From assembly GCA_026398675.1 (NCBI GenBank), contig JAPLSK010000176.1, forward strand, positions 1 to 11,069: a DNA stretch of 11,069 nucleotides, given 5' to 3'. The translations under genes were made by a program, and so were the position numbers. Positions 1 to 5,102 of the stretch are shown piece by piece. The DNA comes from a bacterium (GTDB taxonomy: Bacteria > RBG-13-66-14). Position 1 is the stretch's first letter; the number at the start of each line of letters is the position of its first letter. The notes under the pieces are model-generated. The model made no database searches, had not been told where the DNA came from, and was given only the letters and a program-made list of their open reading frames with translations.

Positions 1-901
1 AGTAGAGATCCTCGCGGAAATGGCCCCTTTCCGCCAGCACGCGCAGGTGCTTGTTCGTGGCGGTGAGGATGCGGATGTCAATCTTGCGGCTTTTGGGCGA
101 ACCGACCATGGAGACCTCCTTGTCCTGCAGCACCCGCAGGAGCTTCACCTGCATGGCCAGGGAGGTCTCGCTGATCTCGTCCAGGAAGATGGTGCCGCCC
201 TCGGCGGTCTGGAAGAACCCGGCCCGGGACTGGTTGGCCCCGGTGAAAGCCCCCTTGACATACCCGAAGAGCTCGCTCTCCAGGAGCCCCTCGGGTATGC
301 CGCCGCAGTTGACGGGCACGAAGGGGGCCTGCGCCCGCGAGCCGTGGTAGTGGATGGCCCGGGCGACGAGCTCCTTGCCCGTACCGGACTCCCCGGTGAT
401 GAGCACGGTAGCCGAGGTCCCGGCGGCCTTTCCTATCGCCTGAAAAACCTTCTTCATGACCTTGGATTCACCCACGATGCCGTAGTCGTCGTGGGACACG
501 AGGCGGCGGCGCCGGAAAGCCGCCCGACGGAGCCCGAGCTTCTCCAGGGACCGCCCCACCGCCGCGAAGAGCTCCTCGTCGGTGAAGGGCTTGGGCAGGT
601 ACTCCTCCGCCCCGGTCTTGATGGCCTCCACCGCGCCCTCAACCGTCGCGTACCCGGTGATCATCATCACCTCGGTGTCGCGGTTGTTCTCCCGCACGTG
701 ACGCACCAGTTCCAGCCCGGACACGTTGGGCATGCGCAGGTCCGTTATCAGGAGGTCCACCGCGGTTCCGTCGAGGAGACGAACGGCCTCGGCCACGCTG
801 CCGGCGGTGAAAACCCGGTACCCCTCGGCCGTCAGGGTCCGCCTGAGCATCTCCAGGGTTTCCGGGGAATCGTCTACGACCAGAATCCTATCGTTGGCCA
901 T
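1..901 (-). CDS. NtrC-family sigma-54-dependent response regulator (partial, C-terminus beyond left edge)
   Basis: This is a transcriptional activator of a two-component system: phosphorylation of the receiver lets the AAA+ domain remodel sigma-54 RNA polymerase. Three hundred codons are visible. The receiver domain is at about residues 5-118, with acidic pocket DD at 10-11, phospho-acceptor Asp54 (in LLITDLRMP) and Lys104 (in LPKPF). The AAA+ domain follows from about residue 141: Walker A GESGTGKE at 170-177, sigma-54 contact loop GAFTGA at 217-222 and Walker B GGTIFLDEI at 235-243. The frame is still open at base 1, so the rest of the AAA+ domain and the expected Fis-type DNA-binding helix-turn-helix are missing from view. 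The ATG at 901 has only a distant Shine-Dalgarno-like AGGA about 15 nt upstream, so translation may be weak. The family assignment is firm; the target genes are unknown. The kinase gene just upstream on the same strand is its probable partner. Confidence 0.96.
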   Translation of the reverse strand, partial: MANDRILVVDDSPETLEMLRRTLTAEGYRVFTAGSVAEAVRLLDGTAVDLLITDLRMPNVSGLELVRHVRENNRDTEVMMITGYATVEGAVEAIKTGAEEYLPKPFTDEELFAAVGRSLEKLGLRRAAFRRRRLVSHDDYGIVGESKVMKKVFQAIGKAAGTSATVLITGESGTGKELVARAIHYHGSRAQAPFVPVNCGGIPEGLLESELFGYVKGAFTGANQSRAGFFQTAEGGTIFLDEISETSLAMQVKLLRVLQDKEVSMVGSPKSRKIDIRILTATNKHLRVLAERGHFREDLY

Positions 902-933
902 GGGTCGGTGCTCACTTCCTCGTGGAAGGGCAA

Positions 934-1006
934 GGGGCGTAGGGCGACCCGTAGGACGAGTCCTCTGCGGTCGCCCGCGGGCGGGGACAGAGCCCCGCCC
1001 CTACGA
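934..1006. repeat. GC-rich double-hairpin intergenic repeat between kinase and regulator genes
   Basis: Two adjacent inverted repeats lie here. Hairpin 1 (942-976) pairs GGGCGACC with GGTCGCCC and has an inner AGGAC/GTCCT stem around a GA loop. Hairpin 2 (979-1000) is a perfect 8-bp stem, GGGCGGGG / CCCCGCCC, with loop ACAGAG. An outer CGTAG (938-942) pairs with CTACG (1001-1005), closing both into one cloverleaf-like unit. Neither side has a U-tract, so this is not a standard intrinsic terminator. It looks like a REP-type interspersed repeat and could reduce read-through or stabilise the upstream kinase mRNA. Confidence 0.7.
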
Positions 1007-1130
1007 GTCGGTATGGATGTGAAGGTTCACGCGGCGCATTCCGGGACGGCACAGGGATCGCACCGGACCGCTCGCCCGAGCTCCGGCGGTCCTCGGAGCG
1101 TCCAAGAAGGGGCGATGGCCGGACCCCGGG

Positions 1131-2900
1131 TCAAGGACGCCCCTCCACCTGGTTCTCCACCCCGAAGGGCCTCGCCGCGACGGGGAGGGAGACGGTGAAG
1201 CGGCTCCCGCGGCCCAACTCGCTCTGGACCTCTATCCCGCCGCCGTGCGAGGCGACGATGCCGTGCACGACCGGCAGGCCGAGCCCCGTTCCGTGCCCAA
1301 CCTCCTTGGTGGTGAAGAAGGGGATGAAGATTTTCTTCACCGTCTCCCGTGACATCCCCGTGCCCGTGTCCTCGATGTCGAGGTAGACGGAATCGGCGTC
1401 CGCGTGGGTCGCCACGGTGAGCTTCCCCCCGTCCTCCATGGCCTGGACGGCGTTGACCACGATGTTCACCACCACCTGCAAAAGCTGCGACGGATCGGCG
1501 GTAATCAGGGGAAGCTCGGGATCGAACCGCTTGACCACCCGAATCCCCTGTTTCTCGCACCGGGTTTCCAAGAGGAAAAGCCCCTCCTCGGCCACGGTGG
1601 ACAGGTTGACCTCGGTCTTCTGGGTGGGCATCTGGCGGCTGAAGATGAGGAGCTTCTTGACTATCTCCCGGGCGTGCAGGGTGGAGTTGATGATGCGCTC
1701 CAGGTCGCGGCCCACGATGTCGGGCAGGTCGGGTGCCTTCTTCGATAGCTGGGCGAAGCCGAGGATGGAGGTGAGCGGCTCGTTGAGCTCGTGGGCGACC
1801 CCCGCCCCGAGCTGCCCGATGGTGGCCAGGCGGTCGGCGTGCCGAAGCTGCTCCTCCAGGGTGCGCTTGTCCTCCTCGGTCCGGCGCCTCTCGAGAATCA
1901 AGGAGATGTGCCGGGCGATACTGTCTATGAGGTCGTGCTCCTCCTCGAGGAAGAGTGCCGCCTCCAGCAGATCCTCCCCGCCCGAATAGACGAGTTCGAC
2001 GAAGCCCCGCTTCTCGCCGCCGCACACGATGTCGGAACGCAGGGCGCTACCCTGGCCGTCGAAGTTCGAGCTCACGTAGCTATGTTTATCCACCACCAGC
2101 CGGGCCGTGGCCATCTCCGGGTACTGCCAGGCGGGCGGCATCAACTCGACGATCCCCTGCATCAAGCCGTCGAACTGGACGTCCTGCTGCTGGACGAGCT
2201 CGTCTATCTCGTAGAGGCAGGAGAGTTCCTTGACGCGCTCGCGCAGGGCGTACTGGGCGCGGCGGTCGCTCACGGCCACGCCCAGGGTCTCGGCCAACCC
2301 CTCGTAGAACTCGATGGTCGAGGGGGTGAAGAAGTTCACCCGGCGGCTCTTGAGCTGCAAAAGACCCCGGCTCTCCTCCTCCAGCTCGAAGGGGATGAAG
2401 GCCACGGACTGATAGCCACCCGTCAGCTCCCGCAGCTCCTCGGGCACGAGCTCCGAGAAGACCGGCGGGCATTTCAACGGTTGGTCCGTGCTCCCGATCC
2501 AGAAGCTGCCCCCGGCGCTGATGCACTCCAGGGTGGGGTCCACGTGACGGCACATCACCGCGCCGCAGAGCTTTTCGATCCACGAGCCGTCGTCCACGCA
2601 TGGAACCGTCCTATCGCCGCACTTCAGCACCGGCGAGAGCTTTTGGCAGAAGTAATTCTCCCCCTTGCCGTCGGTCGCCACCCAGCGGTAGTGCAGATCC
2701 CCATCCCGCATCCGCAGCTCTACGGCGTCGCAGTGCGAGAACTCCAAGAGCATCCGGGACATCTCCCGGAGGAATTCGAGCCGCGGGGTTCCCAGGTTGG
2801 CGAAGCGGAGGATACGCCGCGTGATAAAGCAGAAGTCGGCGGCCAGCTTGACCGCGGTTTCCCGGATGGACTGGAGGTTGGTGACGGTTTTATTCATCAT
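1131..2900 (-). CDS. Soluble sensor histidine kinase with cysteine-rich N-terminal GAF-like domain
   Basis: This is the sensor kinase of a two-component system, 589 aa, with no membrane segment visible, so it probably senses a cytoplasmic signal. Residues ~40-212 form a GAF-like domain with nine cysteines between 24 and 144 (C24, C57, C85, C94, C101, C112, C117, C126, C144). Residues ~220-335 look like a second, degenerate GAF-like module, followed by a short coiled coil (~335-357). The HisKA H-box VAHELNEPLTSILGF carries the phospho-acceptor His370. The HATPase_c domain has the N-box VVVNIVVNAVQAM (~476-488), G1 DTGTGM (511-516), F-box IFIPFFTTK (524-532) and G2 GHGTGLGLP (535-543). The ATG at 2900 (with a second ATG directly after) has AGGAAAA about 9 nt upstream. 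The gene has its own candidate promoter and is followed by an NtrC-type regulator 229 nt downstream, the likely partner. The signal is unknown; the cysteines suggest redox, metal or cluster sensing, which is inference. Confidence 0.93.
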   Translation of the reverse strand: MMNKTVTNLQSIRETAVKLAADFCFITRRILRFANLGTPRLEFLREMSRMLLEFSHCDAVELRMRDGDLHYRWVATDGKGENYFCQKLSPVLKCGDRTVPCVDDGSWIEKLCGAVMCRHVDPTLECISAGGSFWIGSTDQPLKCPPVFSELVPEELRELTGGYQSVAFIPFELEEESRGLLQLKSRRVNFFTPSTIEFYEGLAETLGVAVSDRRAQYALRERVKELSCLYEIDELVQQQDVQFDGLMQGIVELMPPAWQYPEMATARLVVDKHSYVSSNFDGQGSALRSDIVCGGEKRGFVELVYSGGEDLLEAALFLEEEHDLIDSIARHISLILERRRTEEDKRTLEEQLRHADRLATIGQLGAGVAHELNEPLTSILGFAQLSKKAPDLPDIVGRDLERIINSTLHAREIVKKLLIFSRQMPTQKTEVNLSTVAEEGLFLLETRCEKQGIRVVKRFDPELPLITADPSQLLQVVVNIVVNAVQAMEDGGKLTVATHADADSVYLDIEDTGTGMSRETVKKIFIPFFTTKEVGHGTGLGLPVVHGIVASHGGGIEVQSELGRGSRFTVSLPVAARPFGVENQVEGRP

Positions 2901-2926
2901 CGTGGATTTTCCTAGGGCGGCGATGG

Positions 2927-2950
2927 AAGTCTAGTCCGAAGGCTGGACTT
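2927..2950. promoter_or_regulatory. Inverted repeat over the kinase promoter (possible operator)
   Basis: On the plus strand AAGTCTAG (2927-2934) and CTGGACTT (2943-2950) form an 8-bp inverted repeat with one mismatch and an 8-nt spacer. It covers the spacer and most of the -10 of the candidate kinase promoter, an ideal position for a repressor or autoregulator. No known operator is recognised. Confidence 0.4.
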
Positions 2951-2956
2951 TTTCAA
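2928..2956 (-). promoter_or_regulatory. Candidate sigma-70 promoter of the histidine kinase gene
   Basis: On the minus strand the -35 is TTGAAA (2951-2956, 5/6 to consensus), the spacer is 17 nt, and the -10 is TAGACT (2928-2933, 4/6). The predicted transcription start would lie about 20 nt upstream of the kinase ATG. An inverted repeat (2927-2950) covers the spacer and the -10, so repression or activation by a dimeric regulator is plausible. Confidence 0.55.
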
Positions 2957-2966
2957 ATGGGTAAGG

Positions 2967-3016
2967 CAAGGGGTTTAACCGAGCGAAGCGAGCTACGCCT
3001 CTAGCGAAACCCCTTG
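2967..3016. repeat. CAAGGGG palindrome interrupted by a GAGCGAAGCGAG-type repeat
   Basis: CAAGGGGTTT (2967-2976) and AAACCCCTTG (3007-3016) are perfect 10-bp inverted arms. The 30 nt between them (2977-3006) contain a copy of the interspersed element with core CCGAGCGAAGCGAGCTACGCC. The uninterrupted counterpart is the 20-bp palindrome at 5081-5100; both continue with TCTC on the right. This looks like one repeat inserted into another. Confidence 0.7.
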
Positions 3017-3295
3017 TCTCCTTGATTGGAAACCGCCTCTCGACATTTAATACCAAGAAGCGTGCCAGGAATCACATCGTCCGAAAAACGGCCTGACGGC
3101 GCGCCGTCGTGCACCCGCGACCAGCCGAACGAAGGGCCGGTGCGCGCACCGACCCCAAAAGGGACTTTCGATGGTTTCAACCGCGGCAAAGTTACAAGAA
3201 CCGCCCCGTCCTCCGAGCGGACGACGGCCGCCGTCAACGGATGCAACGGTCCGCCCGCCCCCCGCGGTCCGGCCGGCCGGCCGTTGCGGTGATGA
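3017..3295. other. Non-coding stretch between kinase promoter region and PTA remnant
   Basis: I see no convincing gene in this stretch. Minus-strand frames continue through it from the PTA remnant, but their translation is Arg/Gly-rich and low in complexity, and resembles no family. It is probably untranslated tail and decayed sequence downstream of the malic enzyme locus. Confidence 0.5.
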
Positions 3296-3561
3296 TTTAT
3301 CTCCGACTAAGATCCCGGCCGCGGCGATGGCCGCCATGTGCACCACGTCGTCCACCTCGCAGCCGCGAGGCAGAACGTGGGCTTGGCGATTCCCTCGCTC
3401 ACGATGATGGCGCCGGCGCGCGGGATGCGGTCGTCCTCGCCCTCGAGAAGAACCAGACGGGCGGGCCGCTTCTTGGCCTCGTAAATCACGAGGCGCATGA
3501 TTTCGCCAGGGGCGTAGCTCGGTTTGCCAGGGGCATAGCTCGCTTCGCTCGGTTCGCTCGG
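3296..3561 (-). pseudogene. Remnant of a phosphotransacetylase (PTA) domain, formerly fused to malic enzyme
   Basis: Immediately after the malic enzyme stop, the same frame continues through PSEPSEASYAPGK and PSYAPGE (interspersed repeat) into about 40 residues typical of a PTA N-terminus: AKKRPARLVLLEGEDDRI, then AGAIIVSEGIAKP (ATG at 3498). At about 3373-3380 the homology jumps to another frame, reading LPRGCEVDDVVHMAAIAAAG (3371 downwards). This closely resembles the C-terminal PTA motif of the form LSRGCSVDDIVNVAAI. A complete PTA domain is about 320 residues, so roughly 260 are missing, including the catalytic core. Many bacterial NADP-malic enzymes (MaeB class) carry a C-terminal PTA-like domain in exactly this place. 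I read this as the debris of such a fusion. An independent 63-aa protein starting at 3498 is possible but unlikely, since no Shine-Dalgarno is evident. Confidence 0.75.
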
Positions 3562-3563
3562 TT
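3507..3563 (-). repeat. Tandem copies of the SEASYAPG-encoding interspersed repeat
   Basis: On the plus strand a full copy (3532-3554, GGCATAGCTCGCTTCGCTCGG core) is followed by a partial CGCTCGGTT duplication to 3563 and preceded by a shortened copy (about 3507-3524, CCAGGGGCGTAGCTCGGTT). Read on the minus strand in the malic enzyme frame these encode SEASYAPGK and PSYAPGE. The malic enzyme stop codon TAA is formed at the junction T + AACCGAGCG at the edge of the repeat. Confidence 0.75.
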
Positions 3564-4839
3564 AGCGGTTCTTGCCCAGCCGAGCCTCGAGCTGTTTCTT
3601 ATAGGAGTCCAGGTTCACCTTGAGCTTGGCGACGCCGGACTCCATCGCCGCCTTGGCCACGGCGGAGGCCTCCCAAATGAGGACGCGGTAATCGAAGGGC
3701 TTGGGGACGATGTAATCGCGTCCGAAGCTAAGGTGCTCGACGTTGTACGCCTTGCACACGGAATCGGGCACGTCCTCCTTGGCCAGGTCCGCCAGGGCCT
3801 TGGTGGCGGCGTGCTTCATGGCCTCGTTGATGTCGGTGGCGCGGACGTCCAGGGCCCCGCGGAAGATGAACGGGAACCCAAGGACGTTGTTCACCTGGTT
3901 CGGATAATCGGAGCGGCCGGTGGCCATAATTACGTCGTCGCGGGCCGCCTTCGCGTCCGGGTAGGTTATCTCGGGGTCCGGGTTGGCCATGGCGAAGATG
4001 ACCGGGTCGGAAGCCATGGAGCGGACCATGTTCTGGGTCACCAGCCCGGCGGTGGAGAGGCCCAGGAAGACGTCCGATCCCACCATGGCGTCGGCGAGGG
4101 TGCGCCGATCGGTCTTGGCGGCGAACTGCTGCTTGTACGGGTTCATCCCCTCCTTGCGGCCGGCGTAAATGACGCCCTTCGAGTCCAACAGGATGACCTT
4201 CGCCGGGTCCACCCCGAGGCTGATGTAGTACTTGGTGCAGGCGATACCGGCGGCCCCGGCGCCCGAGACCACGAGACGGATGTCTTCTATCTTCTTGCCA
4301 TTTAGCTCCAGGGCGTTCAACAGCCCCGCCCCGGAGATGATGGCCGTCCCGTGCTGGTCGTCGTGGAAGACCGGGATGCCCATCCGCTTCTTCAGCTCCT
4401 CTTCGATGACGAAGCAATCGGGGGCGGCGATGTCCTCCAGGTTTATACCCCCGAATGTCGGTTCGAGCATCTCCACGGTGCGGATGATTTCGTCGGGGTC
4501 CTTGGAGTCGATTTCCAGGTCGAAGACGTCGATGTCGGCGAAGCGCTTGAAGAGAACGCCCTTGCCCTCCATCACCGGCTTCCCGGCAGAGGGGCCGATG
4601 TCGCCCAGCCCGAGCACCGCCGTGCCGTTCGAGACGACGGCCACCAGGTTTCCCTTGGCCGTGTACTCGTAGACCTTGGCCGGATCCTTCTCTATCTCCA
4701 GACAGGGGATCGCCACTCCGGGGGTGTACGCCAGGGACAGGTCGAGCTGCGTCCGGCACGGCTTGGTGGAAACGACCTCTATCTTGCCGGCCCTGCCCCG
4801 GCTGTGGTATTCGAGAGCCTCCTCGCGACTGATGGCCAT
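3562..4839 (-). CDS. NAD(P)-dependent malic enzyme (malate to pyruvate + CO2)
   Basis: It catalyses oxidative decarboxylation of L-malate to pyruvate in the cytoplasm, linking the TCA cycle to pyruvate and supplying NAD(P)H. The product is 425 aa from the ATG at 4839, the usual size for the stand-alone bacterial type. Visible motifs are the catalytic Tyr38 in SLAYTPGVAIP, the GDIGPSAGKPVMEGKGVLFK segment (74-98, catalytic Lys93), metal ligands ED (135-136) and D160/D161 in PVFHDDQHGTA, the nucleotide-binding GAGAAG (193-198), and FAMANPDPE and YPNQVNNVLGFPF in the C-terminal half. An in-frame TTG at 4851 also exists, but the ATG has GGAGGA directly upstream and is preferred. The protein ends LEARLGKNR, where MaeB-type fusions continue into a PTA domain; a decayed PTA follows in the same frame after the stop. 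The upstream neighbour is a LarA-like racemase. Confidence 0.96.
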   Translation of the reverse strand: MAISREEALEYHSRGRAGKIEVVSTKPCRTQLDLSLAYTPGVAIPCLEIEKDPAKVYEYTAKGNLVAVVSNGTAVLGLGDIGPSAGKPVMEGKGVLFKRFADIDVFDLEIDSKDPDEIIRTVEMLEPTFGGINLEDIAAPDCFVIEEELKKRMGIPVFHDDQHGTAIISGAGLLNALELNGKKIEDIRLVVSGAGAAGIACTKYYISLGVDPAKVILLDSKGVIYAGRKEGMNPYKQQFAAKTDRRTLADAMVGSDVFLGLSTAGLVTQNMVRSMASDPVIFAMANPDPEITYPDAKAARDDVIMATGRSDYPNQVNNVLGFPFIFRGALDVRATDINEAMKHAATKALADLAKEDVPDSVCKAYNVEHLSFGRDYIVPKPFDYRVLIWEASAVAKAAMESGVAKLKVNLDSYKKQLEARLGKNR

Positions 4840-4843
4840 CCTC

Positions 4844-4849
4844 TCCTCC
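4844..4849 (-). promoter_or_regulatory. Ribosome binding site fixing the malic enzyme start
   Basis: GGAGGA lies 4 nt before the ATG at 4839 and overlaps the upstream in-frame TTG (4851). The TTG therefore cannot be served by this site, and the ATG is the better start. Confidence 0.75.
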
Positions 4850-4990
4850 AATAAAAAGGCCCAGGGCGTGCCCCGCGCCGGTTACTCTCCCCCCGTTCCC
4901 CAAAGTGGAGACGAGGAAAAAACTTAACCCTCCCGAACGGCTCGCCGTCGATCCGGGTGCCAAGGGTGATGCGGAAAACTTTCTGTACCC

Positions 4991-5019
4991 CGTATACCGG
5001 GATTTCATCTTCGACCCAA
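4991..5019 (-). promoter_or_regulatory. Weak candidate promoter upstream of malic enzyme
   Basis: On the minus strand TTGGGT (5014-5019) and TATACG (4991-4996) are separated by exactly 17 nt. The -35 match is poor (3/6) and the -10 is 4/6. The untranslated leader would be about 150 nt. This is tentative; read-through from the larA-like gene is an alternative. Confidence 0.3.
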
Positions 5020-5029
5020 CTAGATGAAA
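5003..5029. promoter_or_regulatory. Perfect 8-bp inverted repeat upstream of malic enzyme
   Basis: TTTCATCT (5003-5010) and AGATGAAA (5022-5029) are perfect arms separated by 11 nt. They overlap the weak candidate promoter, so this could be an operator or a leader hairpin. It does not resemble the interspersed repeats seen elsewhere in the window. Confidence 0.4.
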
Positions 5030-5080
5030 GTACTCAGGTGCAAGGCCGACTTGGGCGCGAACCGCCGAGGGATGGAGGGG

Positions 5081-5100
5081 CAAGGGGCTTAAGCCCCTTG
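5081..5100. repeat. Perfect 20-bp palindrome directly after the larA-like gene
   Basis: CAAGGGGCTT followed by AAGCCCCTTG is a perfect palindrome starting 2 nt after the stop codon at 5103. As RNA it would fold into a stem at the 3' end of the racemase message, but no U-tract follows, so termination is uncertain. Nearly the same arms occur at 2967-3016, there split by 30 nt of another repeat. Confidence 0.7.
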
Positions 5101-5102
5101 TC

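Noticed and set aside
942..1000. Intrinsic terminator between kinase and regulator
   Set aside because: The hairpins are strong, but no run of U follows on the minus strand. The structure fits a REP-like repeat better.
20..1198. A 392-codon open frame on the plus strand
   Set aside because: It is antisense to the response regulator and the gap after it. Its translation is low-complexity (Gly/Arg/Pro/His-rich) and matches no family; high GC removes stops in this frame.
1791..2915. A 374-codon plus-strand open frame
   Set aside because: It is fully antisense to the histidine kinase, which has all catalytic motifs. The plus-strand translation has no recognisable domain.
3507..3563. CRISPR-like or simple tandem repeat array
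   Set aside because: Only two imperfect copies are present, with unequal length and no regular spacers; copies are also scattered elsewhere in the window.
3562..3564. Programmed read-through of the TAA to make a longer malic enzyme-PTA protein
   Set aside because: Even with read-through the PTA part ends after about 60 residues with a frame change and lacks its catalytic core, so no functional fusion would result.
3109..4305. A 398-codon plus-strand open frame
   Set aside because: It is antisense to the C-terminal part of malic enzyme and to the PTA remnant; its Gly/Val/His-rich translation is typical of a GC-driven shadow.
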